From: Topomyia yanbarensis
Taxonomy: Eukaryota; Arthropoda; Insecta; Diptera; Culicidae
Length of the DNA stretch: 64,000 bases
Direction of reading: 5' to 3'
Assembly: GCF_030247195.1 (NCBI RefSeq)
Contig: NC_080671.1
Location: 7,889,343 to 7,953,342, forward strand
A model generated the notes under the pieces. It did no database searches. It saw only the letters and a list, made by a program, of their open reading frames with translations, and was not told the origin of the DNA. This document shows, piece by piece, positions 32,930 to 44,472 of the stretch. A program made the position numbers and the translations under genes. Position 1 is the first letter of the stretch. Every line of letters begins with the position of its first letter.

Positions 32930-35533
32930 TTACAATCAACTACTTCAACTTTAGCGGCATTAATTGGGTTCGCAATAATACATCATTTCTGTACCCAGAC
33001 TCATCACACTCATCAACTAACACGTGTATCACTCAGCTACTCGACGGTTACAGTACCGCGGGGCTAGTTCAACTATGCGACGTCACTAATGACAACAACT
33101 GTATTTTGGATCTTTGCTTTGGAAGCCAGGAGCTCTCCGATCACTTTGCCGTTTGTCGTGCTCCAACTCCTCTCGTTAAACTATGCCAACACCACCCCGC
33201 TCTTCATTGTTTTCTCCGAAAATGTGTACCTTGTACATTCGAAGATACCACTGAGAAACTGACATATGCCTATCGCAAGACAGATTTTCGAGGAATGCAC
33301 CTTTTCTTGTCTCGTATCAATTGGAATGAAATCTTGTCACAATCTGATGCAAACGCAGCGGCTGAAATTGTTTCGAACGTACTGATTTATGCTATCGATC
33401 AGTTTACTCCTAAAAAACTCAATCATGGCTGTGAATATCCTCCATGGTCGAATCGTACACTAAAAAAGTTTAAATTAGCCAAAAGGTCAGCTCTAAAAAA
33501 GTTTTCGAAATACCGAACCGATAGGCTAAAGAATCAGAATCTTTTTAAATCATTGTTACAAGAGACTTAATAAGTCTCTCTTCAATTCCTACCTTCATCG
33601 TATTCAGAGCCACCTTCGTAACAATCCAAAAAAGTTTTGGAATTACGTTAATGAACAGAGGCGTGAGTCAGGTTTACCCACTTCTATGTCGCTGGGTGAT
33701 TTAGAAGCGACTTCATTGCCGGACATCTGTGAGTAATTTCGCCAACAATTCAGCAGTGTTTTTACCAATGATACTCTTAATAATCAACAAGTCTCCGCAG
33801 CAGCCGACAACATTCCCCGTAGGACTAGTATTGGACCTCATTTCACGATATCTTCCGATATTGTACAGAAAGCTTGCACAAAACTCAAGTGTTCTAACAC
33901 TCCTTGACCTGACGGAATCCCATCATCTATCATTAAAAAATGCTCGTCGTCGCTTTGCCTACCTCTGTCCGTCGTTTTCAATATATCGTTAAGTTCCGGA
34001 GTGTTTCCTACCATCTGGAAATCATCTTATGTTTTTCCGGTTTATAAAAAAGGATCCAAAAGCGAAGTTCCCAATTACCGAGGAATCGCATCTTTATGTG
34101 CACTATCGAAATTATTGGAGCTCATCGTTCTCGAGTTTTTGACACATTGTTGTTCTAGATACATCTCAGAAACTTAACACGGTTTCATTCCCAGGCGATC
34201 TACTTGCACTAATTTAGTAGCCTACACCTCATTTATCGCTCGCTCGCTACAGGATCGATTGCAGGCTGATGCAATATACACCGAGCTGCCGGCCGCCTTC
34301 AATAAAATCAACCATTGGCTTCGATCTTACTTGTCAGGCCGTAAAATGTCTGTTAAAATCGGGAATCATTTACCCTCATCCTTCGACGTAACGTCCGGCG
34401 TACCTCAAGGCAGCCATATCGGTCCTTATATTTTCCTTCTATACATAAACGATCTGGATTCATTGATTAAGTGCTTCAAGGTGTCTTATGCCGATGATTA
34501 TAAGTTATTCCATATAGTTAAAAGTTACTCTGATGCTTTGTTTTTGCAATCTCAGTTAGACATTTTCGCTAATTGATGCATGACTAACAGGATGGTTTTG
34601 AATGCCTTGAAGTGTTCTGTGATTACGTTTGCACGAAAATGCTCCATCGTAACATTCGACTACACTATCTTGCAAAACAAATTAAAAAGAGAAACTACAG
34701 TGAAAGATTTAGTGGTTCTTGTGGGTTCAAAGCTTACATTTAAGGATCACATTGCTTTTATCTCGTCTAAGGCTTCGCGTAATCTAGGAGTTATTTTTAG
34801 GGTTACTAAGCATTTCACTAACGTACAGTGCTTAAAAACGTTGTACTGCTCGCTCGTTCGTTCCACACTGGAATACGCCGCCGTTGTCTGGGCTCCTTTC
34901 TACAAGAACAGCATTCAACGCATCGAGAGTATTGAGCGTAAATTTGTGCGTTTTGCGCTGCGCCACCTGCCTTGGAGCGATCCCTACAATCTGCCCAGAT
35001 ACGAAGATCGTTGCAACCTCATTGGTCTTGAAACACTGTCTTTGCGCCGCAATGTGGACAAAGCGTCTTTTGTCTCTGATCTGTTATTGTCTCGCATCGA
35101 CTGCCCTGATTTACTCCGTCTTCTCAACATTGATATTCGCCTCCGAAACCTTCGTTCCTACTCTTTTGTCCGTCTTCCAGTGTCTCGTACTAATTATGGC
35201 AAAAATGAACCCGTCAGTAGCATGTGTAGAGTGTTCAATCAATGTTATAATGTCTTTGACTTCAATTTGTCTCGCACTTCTTTAAAAAAAATTGTTTTCG
35301 CGCACCCTTTCCCAAACTTGATAGTGTTAGCCAATTTTTTATGTTAATGTTAATACTTTACCTATGTAAGATAGAGTTTAAGAAGTGTTTATTTTAAGCA
35401 GTGTTTAGTGTTAGTCATTGTATCATTTGGTTTGTTTGTTAAATGTTGATACCTAAAAGATAGAGGTTTTGTGCCTACGGGAGAAGGAGCTTTTGAAAAT
35501 CCACTCCCGCGGGTTTTTCCCTCTCAATAATAA
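32930..35533 (+). mobile_element. 5'-truncated LINE without RNase H (Jockey/CR1 group)
   Basis: Plus-strand frames give the end of an AP endonuclease (FNFSGINWV, LLDGYSTAGLVQL, ILDLCFGSQELSDHFAV; 32940-33140) and a linker. The reverse transcriptase follows with FPVYKKGSKSEVPNYRGIASL (about 34040), GVPQGSHIGPYIFLLYINDL (about 34400) and SYADDYKLF (about 34480). The thumb and C-terminal region (34580-35347, an intact 255-codon stretch with RSTLEYAAVVWAPFY and EDRCNLIGLETLSLRR) complete it. About 25 residues between FNKINH and WLRSYLSG are deleted, and stops and frameshifts lie at about 33567, 33905, 34175 and 34575. The 3' end is a short AATAATAATAA tail. It sits inside the hAT element and is inactive. 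Confidence 0.85.
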
Positions 35534-36639
35534 TAACTACGTTCCAATCGTTCCAATGGTTTTCTGAAGTACGTGAACGTAACCCAATTAGATTCATTCA
35601 ACAGTGCAATAGAACCATTCTGGTTTCATTTATCGCAAGTGTACAGTATGAAGTTGTTTACAATTTATCATATTCTTAGCTAATGTTACTAATAAAAGTT
35701 GGATATTTTCGGAATGGGGTTGACGAGTAGATGACGAAAATCAATGAATGAAGCCAATTTGAAAACCAAGATGGCGAATTCCAGTTAAGACATCTCTATA
35801 ACCTAAAATATTGACATTTTCGAAAAAAGTTAATCATAGAATAGATATAGGTATATTGATTTGTGATGCGGATGATATGATTATAGAAAACTTCTCTGAA
35901 CCAGAAGACGCTATATTGGCCTTCAAAAGGGCATCGCTCATCTACTCGGCAAACCCGCTTAAAAATACCCTCATAGTTTATACAGATATTGTTTGAAATA
36001 GCTCCAAGGTACCATTTCTATCATCTACTCATTAAGCCCGTTTCAAAAATTCCCAAATTGTTAGGGTTATCGAGATTATTGTTCAATCGGAAGTCTCCAT
36101 CCTGGATTTCAAAAAGGTGCCAAATATCCATTTTCATCATGTACTTGTCAAGCCCGTTCCGGAAATACCCATATTGTTAGGGTTATCGATAATGTTGCTC
36201 AACCAACGAATTTTGATAAGAATGTGAAGCGAATTTTTTATGATCTAAATCCCAAAAAACGAACTAATTCAATTTACGAACCCTTGGCTTGGTCCGTAAA
36301 TAGAGGTTCCAGTGTACACATTTGATGCAGAAAAATGTGGGAATTGAACTAGATACCTATTAGTATTCACCAAAAGTTGAAACTCTTTCTCTCACAACTC
36401 TCTGTCTCAGTCTTTCTAACAGCAGACTTCGCTATTGGATCCCATTCATCGCATTCGGAATGTTTTCTCTCTGAATGTTGGCGCAAATGTAACAACTGAT
36501 TCCAAAACCGATTTTACCATGTTCAGAAACCAATAAAGAAAATTCGTTCAGGTCATAGTGACAACTGCAATAGCTGCATCCAGTGCCTCAAAATCATCAA
36601 CATGTACCAACAATAAGAAACAAGGCAGCATCAGTGGTG
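35534..36639. other. hAT interior with old repeat units
   Basis: Contains degenerate units with CCATCCTGGATTTCAAAAAGG and CAAGCCCGTTCC (about 35760-36190), related to the repeat at 2460-2660. No gene seen. Confidence 0.4.
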
Positions 36640-37025
36640 CGAAATTTTACATTCAGTTGCCTATTTCTGATTAATTTGCTGAATTCAATATTCAGTTTCA
36701 ATGCTTCCCTCATTCATTCACTTCCAAACTGACTGAAATTTTATGCAGAATCGAATGGTTGAGTGCAGAGAGGAAATATAAATTCATTCACAAACCAAAG
36801 CATTCATTTGTTATTATGTGGACAGTTTGAAAGCAGAAGTTCTTTTACATTTTCGAGCATAACTGAACTGCATAATCTATATCTGGTGCACTTTTGCTTG
36901 ATGATCTCAGAGCGGACGGACGAGGAAAACAAACAAACCTTCGATTCATCGCGGCGGGAATAAATAGAATTTTATTTCTCTTTCAAGCTCACGAAGGGAT
37001 GTCAATTTTTCTAAGCTCGGAGTCT
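36640..37025 (+). repeat. Dispersed repeat pair, copy 1
   Basis: Shares long blocks with 41436-41895, including GAGTGCAGAGAGGAAATATAAATT, ATTTTCGAGCATAACTGAACT, TATCTGGTGCACTTTTGCTT and GGGATGTCAATTTTT. The two copies are in the same orientation and differ by small indels. Non-coding, family unknown. Confidence 0.7.
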
Positions 37026-37998
37026 GAGCAGCATTAACGATGGTAGCATTAACGTGCGTCAAGGGAGCATGAACGATGGCGATATGGACTGTATGGCAAT
37101 GTCGCAAAAAAGGTTTCCAATTGCAATGGCAAATCGGACGCAAGTCATTCTAATGGCCAGCCACAAACAAATATTCCTTTATTATTTTTATTTTTTCATC
37201 TATTACTTATTTAAAATACTGACGACTCTGGTAAGCTAACGCATTGAATCGTATCAAATAAACAATTTTCATAAAAAAATAGTTTAATTGAAACGGTTGC
37301 ATTTGTATAGTTCCTCTAATCGATGTTGAAATAAGAAGTCATATATGGTACGGCCCGTCAGTACTTCGAACCCCGGGGCCCGGCGCGGCTCTCGACGGCC
37401 CTGGTTGGGATAAGTAGATGTGGCGGCGTAAGTGTTTATCGTATATTTCAAATGTTTACACACGTTTTTTTAAATATTTTTGTTCGATCATGGATGTCCG
37501 TTCTCTGTGATACAAATTATATATAGATGGCATGATTCACTTGAAGAGGAGAACATTTCATACATTCTACATGAAATTTCATTCATGGGAGATATATTTT
37601 AGGAAACAAAAATATCTCGAATAAGTTTGGCCTTAGGTGTTAACAGGAGAAATTATAACAGGTTAAGGACTGAGCAATATTCTGAATAGAAAATGAGAGA
37701 AGCTCCAAAAGAAAAAAAAATATATTTAACTGTAATAAACTGAATTATTATATAAATAAATCTTCAAATCTATCGTTTTGAGTTTAAGCAATGGAACCAT
37801 TATTTATTGTTCGTTAACAGTGCGATCTCATCTAAGGCGGTGCGTTTTTGTGCCATGGTCCACTATCTTCACACCCACCTCCGGAGCGCCCTGAGTGTTA
37901 ACTAAATCCAAATAGCGGAACTAATGTGTAGACTCGTTCGTCACATTGGCCAACGCACGGTAGTCACCTACATTATCGACACCACCTCCGTTAACGCT

Positions 37999-38443
37999 AG
38001 TTTACAGTCCGGGAAACGTGTTACGGGATTTGAGCCTCTATGTATTTTGAATGGAGCCAGGAATTCATAAATCCCGTCACGGAAAATGAATACACAAAAA
38101 TGTACTGTAAACACAACCGCGGAAAACGCCACGGATTTTTAAAACAATTAACTACATTATCTGTTCCCAACGGGAAAATCGGTATTGTAAGGTAAGGCAG
38201 TCGATGGTAGTTTGATACTGTTGGTATTTTTTAGAAGCACCGAAACTTTTGTTTCGACAGTTTGGAGAGAGTTCGGTGAAAAATTTGCCTGATCAAATTA
38301 TGATCAAGCAGCCACTGGTCCCATATAACGATTTCGCTAGATTTCCTGAGTGACGTGCACCCAGTGACGGAAGGTTATAATTACGCTTTTTTTTAAATAC
38401 AGAGGGGCCCAATTCCCGGAACACGTTTCCCGAACTGTAAACT
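37999..38443. mobile_element. MITE with AGTTTACAGT ends
   Basis: Inverted ends AGTTTACAGTCCGGGAAACG and AGTTTACAGTTCGGGAAACG differ at one base over the first 20, and similarity extends about 45 bp inward. Encloses 445 non-coding bp. No clear target duplication. Confidence 0.8.
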
Positions 38444-39600
38444 GGCCTTTACGCTTAAAATTGTCCGCCTAAATCAGGTCCGCTAACCGGCCGTTGTTTG
38501 TAGCCATCGTGCATTTATAGCCATATTTTTTCGAAGCGCATTCATTACTTTTCATTTGCGAATGGCCATCGAATTTAGTTTTTATTGCCAGTTGATGGGC
38601 AGGCTCAGCGGCTGGAATAACACATAAGGTAAAATGCAATTGGTCGAATAAATCGATAAATAAAAAATACTTCTTACCCAGAAGCCTAAATTGACGGTGA
38701 TGGTATGTTGAGTCCTTTACGAATGCAGATCATGTAACCGTAGCAGTGGCGTTGAATATATTTATATTATTATAAAATCTACTCACTACCGTTGCTCCGA
38801 TCATTTTGTTAAAAAATCCGATATATTAACATTTTTGCGGTCCAGTCACTAGCGCATTACAGTTTATTCATTTTCACATTAACAATATTTTATAGAGGAC
38901 AAATTTTATACAAACGAAGATCGGTTTGTTTTATTGGTATTATATTTTTCTTTGAGTAACCAGGGGTTGCAACGGTAACCACCTGAACGTTATTAGAAAA
39001 AATAACAAACTTATCAGCGCTGCTAGTTTGATGCATTTTTGAAACAAATATTAAATTTGACAGTTCCAGTTACCGAGTCACTGAGGGGTAGTCCGATTTG
39101 TGATACAGTTTCTGAATGCAAGTGTCTAGTAGTGTCGTTGGTGGTACCCTCCTTAATAGGGTAAAAATAGGTACCTTACCTTATTCAATGTTATAAGGGG
39201 GATTGCGGTATTGATTAGATTGTTGTGATTAGATATTGCTATTTTTGTTACTACATATTACGCATCTCCCACCTGATTTTTTTTAACAATTCCATAAATC
39301 TCCATGCAATTATTTGAAAGCTGTCTGTTGTTATGGTTGAGGAACGTCAAATGTGGGATGCATGGTTGCTACTTATACTGCAGTAAACAATTACAGTTCA
39401 GTTTCTGTATGATGAAGCGTTCATTTTTAACATATTATTTTTGTTATTGTCTGACAACAATGACTTCAATTCTTACTTCTCGTGTGAATTTGGTTATGTT
39501 CAGTGGTGTGTATGAAGCATGGCGAAGGGGATCAAACCTCCACGAATTTGAAGGGATCATGTGAACCCATAGCATCTATTTCAGCAAACTTTAATAAAAA
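38444..39600. other. Interior of the large element, no gene recognised
   Basis: Short frames only, such as one of 86 codons at 39304 with no recognisable motif. The words GGGGATCAAACC and AGGGATCATGTGAACC near 39528 and 39551 are weak variants of the terminal ACTTGATCCCC motif. Confidence 0.4.
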
Positions 39601-40195
39601 TATAGTTGTGCAAAAAAATCAGCTCAATCATAACGTATTCATATAATTGACATTCTCCTGTAATTCTGTATGCAAAGGTATAGTATGTAGTGGGTGATTT
39701 TATCGACTGTATAAAAGTTTGAAAATTTAAAAAATAAATCTTCTTTAGTTCTTCTGAGATTTTTTGTTTTAAATCGGTAAAAATTCTGTTACACATGTCC
39801 AATTTCTTTTTTTGGCATTAAAGAAATTTATTTTCAGATAAAACTACGCAACTTTCTAGTATATTCGATTAATGTATTCTGATCCGCCTTTGAGTTACGA
39901 TGATGGGATCAAGTCTCCCCGGGGATCAAGTCTCCTCAGTCTCCCCTACCGTGCCAGTACTATAACAAGCAAAGCAATTGAATAATGAAATTCGTCCCAA
40001 GCCAGTGTGAACACAAAAGCACCGTTACTTTCATCGGTGCGATATCGATCATTCATTTCAAGATGTTTGAAACTCAACAGCAAAATTCAACAGCAAATTT
40101 GCAAATGCAGTTTAGACTAACGGTAGTCGTCGTTATACAAGCCACCCACACTCGTTACTGATAACGTTTAAAACTTTGGCCATAACGGAAAGCTA

Positions 40196-40855
40196 CGCTA
40201 TGGAAGACAACATGCAATACGTTGTTGAGCATGATAATATTGGGACCAAGATACTCGTTTATATTGACAATGATAAGATTGATATGCGTCTGCAGTCTGT
40301 ACGATCTACACCTGGGTACTATTAATAAATTAATTACCACCATCATGTCGGAGTACGTAATGGTTGAATCCTTTAAGTTTGAAACCTGGGTAAAAATTCT
40401 AGCTATTTCCAACGGTGTTTGTTTCGTGAGATTGCGAGTGACGGAGCCTATTCCTTCAGATCTGAACTTTCAATTCAAAGCAAAACGCGGGACATAATCG
40501 CGAATCCCGTTGTGCGTGCCCTACGTTGTTACACAAGAAGACACACTACGAGAAACCATGTACACAAACCTCTAACGATATCAACTGCAAGCATACCCAT
40601 CACACAACACTTCATCAACATCAACTAAATCAAAAACCACCGGAGTCACAGAATACTGGCACAAGAGAAACTACGCACAGCATGAATGATCATTGTGATG
40701 CACCTACTACTTCCCAATCAACTGCCAGCACCACCGATGATGAAATAAATAATAAAGAACACAGATACGCGATAGTGACCCGTAGGCCCCACAAACAACT
40801 CAAACCAGGTAATCGTGAATGCATTAACCAAGGAGTTTTTATTCTCAGGTGATAC
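40196..40855 (+). mobile_element. LINE ORF1 (Gag-like) remnant
   Basis: Two plus-strand frames together resemble the ORF1 protein of mosquito LINEs. One reads YAMEDNMQYVVEHDNIG and DNDKIDMRLQSV. After a frameshift near 40320 the other reads INKLITTIMSEYVMVESFKFETWVK, then VRLRVTEPIPSDLNF, a layout seen in LINE ORF1 proteins upstream of zinc knuckles. A HYEKPC knuckle remnant and a Gln/Thr-rich stretch follow to 40852. No endonuclease or RT follows directly. The assignment rests on remembered family texture, not a search. Confidence 0.5.
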
Positions 40856-40859
40856 GATC

Positions 40860-41435
40860 CTCAAAAATGCCGATCAGCCATGTTGGTTTTAGAAACGATA
40901 GCTAACAACATTGTTTACTAGTTCTCTCCATATGTTTGCTTGGATTTCAGTAGGTAAACAAAGTTGTTCGCTGTCATTTTTCTTCCCCGCAGTCTGCTGC
41001 ACGCTTACCTCACTCCTCACCTAGTTACTGCCAAAGACGAATCACCTTAGAACTCTAAGCACCTTGGCATTAACGGATAGCATGAACGAAAACGATAAAC
41101 CGAGAGAAAGCGGACTAAGTGATCTACAAGCAACAAGAGCCAATGAAGTATATAGATCTTCAACAAGAAATAAGATCTTTACGCAAAGCAACAAATCGCG
41201 TACACAAGATCCGATAGATTTACAATATAATTCGATTTATTTATTTTTATTTACACATTGGTTATATTAAAAGATCCACGACTCAGGTAATGCATTGAGG
41301 AGTGTCAAATAAATGAAATAGTTAATGGACGATTAACATGCCTTCACGCCTGGACGCTGAACAGCGACTAAACACCGAGTCTAGCATTCTACATAACTGG
41401 GAGTATGGAATGTCACGCTCAAAGCCAGTGCTGCG
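40860..41435. other. Spacer, no feature seen
   Basis: Possibly the continuation of the LINE remnant to the left (a frame at 41064-41270 is Ser/Asn-rich). Nothing identifiable. Confidence 0.35.
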
Positions 41436-41895
41436 AAAATTCAAAATTTATTTCTGTTTGTATTTACCGAAACCAAAATTCAGATTCACCGCCTCCCTCA
41501 TTCATTAAGTTTCCAACTAACTGAAACTTCATGCAGAATAGAATGCTTGAGTGCAGAGGAAATATAAATTCCTTCACAAACCAAAGCATTTAGTTGTTTT
41601 TATGTGGACAGTTTGAAGGCAGAAGCTGGCATCTTCTACATTTTCGAGCATAAGTGAACTGCATAATCTATATCTGGTGCACTTTTGCTTAATAATCCCT
41701 CTCATAGGTAGAATGTAAACAAAATTCAGTTTGCTTCTGAAACCGAACATGTTCGAACCTGAATGCGCTGTGCCGGGAGAACGAATAACGAGGGAAACGA
41801 ACCAAGCATTTCATTCATCGCGATGGGCATGAATTGAGTTTTGTTTTCTTTCAAGTTCACGCAGGGATGTCAATTTTTTCAAGCTCGGGCTCAAA
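41436..41895 (+). repeat. Dispersed repeat pair, copy 2
   Basis: Counterpart of 36640-37025, somewhat longer, with an extra segment near 41700-41790. It ends with GGGATGTCAATTTTTTCAAGC and abuts the RT remnant that follows. Confidence 0.7.
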
Positions 41896-42145
41896 CTGAT
41901 ATTATTTACACCAAGCTTTCCGCCAGTTTTCATATAACAATCGATTAAGCGGATACATTTTTGGTAACAACGGTAGGTTTTGCAGCTCTCAAATCGAGAG
42001 ATAATGGTTGTCATTGGAGATTGTCAGGCATAGCTCAGGAAAGCTACTTGGGATCGCTGATGTTTCTGATTTACTTCCATGTCGTTTTTTTAGTACTGAA
42101 AACTCGTCGCCGGTCCTGCACAGACCATCTCAGCATGAAACGTTT
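41896..42145 (+). mobile_element. LINE reverse-transcriptase palm remnant
   Basis: Decayed plus-strand text reads, in order, TDIIYTKLSASF (compare ADAIYTELPAAF of the LINE at 34262), then SGIAQESYLGSLMFLIYF, an eroded SGVPQGSHLGPLLFLLYF motif, and SCTDHL, where SYADDL is expected. It is a short piece of a LINE related to the one at 32930-35533 and cannot be functional. Confidence 0.6.
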
Positions 42146-42773
42146 GCTGATAATGGTGTAGCAAGAACTGCCTTTGTGTAAATCCGAAAAAGTTCTTGGT
42201 GATCCAATTCCGATGAACGACTTTCTGGCAGAGCTCTTCCTCCCAGACTCCCAGAACTTTTTTACTGTCGAAGCTCTGCCTGCCAGACCGCAGAACTTTT
42301 TAACTGCCGAAAAGATGCGGAAAAGGTAATGTCGATTGAGAGTTAACGGGGGAAAGCACTACCCTTTCGACTGTCCTGGTTTTCTACTCGTCTGATATGG
42401 TCACCCTATTCACATGTTCTGGTGTGCAGTGATATTGTGCCGGTTTATGTTAGTACGCAACTGCAATTAGTGAGTTCTGGTGTGAATATTTTCAGAATTA
42501 TGCCTTTCTGAATTATTGTTGCCGTTTAGCATAAAGTGGTCAAACGTTTCGAGTAAATGAAGTGTTTCACTTTACTGCTTATGCTACCATTAACGTCAGG
42601 CACGTGCGCAGAAAATTCTCAAGGGGGGGGGGGGGGGTTTGATTTTCACGTTTATTTTGAAAAAAACGTACAGAAACCCTCAAACTTTGAAGATTTTTTC
42701 AAAGGCCTGGACCTAGTCTTGTGAACCAAACGACTCTGCTCAATAAATTGAGTAAATGTTTGTTATCGAGAAG
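42146..42773. other. Spacer with a 15-G homopolymer
   Basis: No gene. A run of 15 G occurs at 42623-42637 next to CGTGCGCAGAAAATTCTC. A similar G-run repeat is seen inverted at 46411-46450. Confidence 0.5.
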
Positions 42774-43436
42774 AAGTCATCGGAAACCCCAAAAACGCGA
42801 ACTTCATTCACTAGAAGCCAAACCATCGAATATATTCACAGGATATTTTTGGACGAATTGTTCGCAAGAATATTCTCCATAACCTAATAAAAATTAAAAT
42901 TAGGCATGGCTTACTACGATCAAATTAAAACTACAAGGGGCAGCCCTATGGGGTTGCACGAGCTGTAGACTTAGGACTATACTACTTAATGTAAAATATT
43001 TATTTTCTTAGTACATTTATAGTAATAATAAATCAAATATATTTCTTGCGTATAGTTTAATCACAACCAATCAACATCGAGTATTACACATTGAACCAAA
43101 CCTTCTTGGTTATCAGGTCATTTCATTTGTAGTAGGTGATCGAATCCGATTGAACTTATTTAAGAAGATCTAAAGAAAGAAGACAGAAAACTGTAACCGA
43201 ACTAATATCTGGAACTAAATCTTTATAGCATAAGATTAGCTTGTAAAAACTTTTCGATCGTGTGTGGTAAAAAAACCCGGACCAAGGAAAATCAAATTTT
43301 TGACAATATAATCACATTTCATTATAGACCAGAATGCTTGGTCTAGTTATATTTTGCCATTATTGTAACTTTCCTAAAGTACGCATACAAATATAGCGAA
43401 TGCAGTGGTCTAAATCATATATCGAAACTATAAATA

Positions 43437-43828
43437 CCACGTATATGGAACCCTTATCCCATTTGTATTGAACTGACATAAGTCAACATCTCAGCGGGCA
43501 CACAAATTATGGGCCCCACTGACAGTTCAAATTGTTCTGCTCATTTTGCTCGAAGCTCGATTTTCACTAGTCAGATACCGTACGGCATGACTCAATTTTT
43601 AGACATTTGAAAAAGCGAAAAGCTTGGACAGCTAATTGAAGAAATGTTTTGTTTTGGACATGTCAGTGAATAACAAAAACTTTATACCATGGAGACCCAA
43701 AACATTTTAAACGAATTTAACTATCACAAAATTGTGTCGAATAAAATTGAATTTGTTTATTGTGGATCGATCCTAACGCGACGTTTTAGATGTTGGCTTT
43801 GAAATCATGGCGGAGTAACAGATACCTG
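43437..43828. mobile_element. 392-bp insertion in copy B
   Basis: Absent from copy A at the equivalent point. Flanked by ATAAATA at 43430-43436 and 43829-43835, consistent with a 7-bp (or imperfect 8-bp) target duplication. No coding sequence or clear terminal inverted repeat. Confidence 0.65.
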
Positions 43829-44419
43829 ATAAATACACAAGAATCGAAAACAATTCTATATATGGACAAGATGCGTTTTTGCAACGGTTTTTCAAGTGGC
43901 AGTGTATTCATTCATAAATAGGCTTTGCAGTATGTACCTATTAGTAGAATCAAAATACTATAGGCTGAGTGGAAATGAATCACGTGAAGAGGAAATGAAT
44001 CAATGAATTGATCGAACGTAAATAATAAACTTTCGTTGTGCAATTTAGTAACAAATTAGATCTAACTACCTACACATTCGACTCAAACGTTAAACCCAAG
44101 CGCACAAAGCAAAATGAATCAACACTGATGATGATGGGTAGAGCGAAAGGGACAACTAATACCACGATTAGTGTCGTGTAAACACGGTTAACATGTTTGC
44201 AAATGGAGCTCGCATGTACAAACTATTTTGTGTACGAATGATTATACATAAAAGTGTGCTGGAAACGAGCACAAAACATAGCATAGTGAATGCGACAGTG
44301 CACAGTCACATTCACTGGGTAGCGTACCTCCACAGGCAGCGTAACGGACTTCTAGCTCAGCTACACTGGCTGTGAAAACACATAACGCAGTGACCTGCTT
44401 CGTCTGCCGCTCAACAGGC

Positions 44420-44472
44420 AACTGAGCTGCACTGGCGAAATCCGCCCGTTTAAATAGTCGATGATGACGTCA
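44420..44472 (-). promoter_or_regulatory. Conserved core promoter in repeat copy B
   Basis: Minus strand: TGACGTCA (44465-44472), TATTTAAA (44449-44456), TCAGTT (44420-44425). TATA-to-initiator spacing is 33 bp, identical to copy A despite indels elsewhere. Confidence 0.6.

Larger units (their letters stand above)
32789..37403. mobile_element. hAT transposon, 4.6 kb with nested LINE
   Basis: Terminal inverted repeats CAGGCCCGACGAGAG and CAGGGCCGTCGAGAG (13 of 15 match) and identical 8-bp flanks GTTGGGAT (32781-32788 and 37404-37411) define a hAT insertion. Subterminal regions at both ends are rich in GGGGCCC. About 2.6 kb of the interior is a LINE. The remainder has no readable hAT transposase, so the element is non-autonomous or gutted. 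A shorter relic of its left end seems to lie at 1800-1850. Confidence 0.85.
29599..39948. mobile_element. Large TA-flanked inverted-repeat element with nested insertions
   Basis: The first 28 bases (TAGGGGAGACTGAGGAG, then ACTTGATCCCC) are an exact reverse complement of the last 28 (39921-39948). TA lies at each extreme. Variants of the core word GAGACTTGATCCC recur just inside both ends (about 29808, 29830, 29990, 39905), as transposase-binding subterminal repeats often do. The span is 10.35 kb, but about 6 kb is later insertions: a foldback hAT, a 4.6-kb hAT containing a LINE, and a MITE. No transposase of its own is visible, so it is probably a large non-autonomous element. Two unrelated copies in opposite orientation is the alternative. 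Confidence 0.65.

Noticed and set aside
42623..42637. 15-G run as a G-quadruplex regulatory element
   Set aside because: It belongs to a dispersed G-run repeat also seen at 46411 and 60130, and homopolymer length may be inaccurate. No gene nearby.
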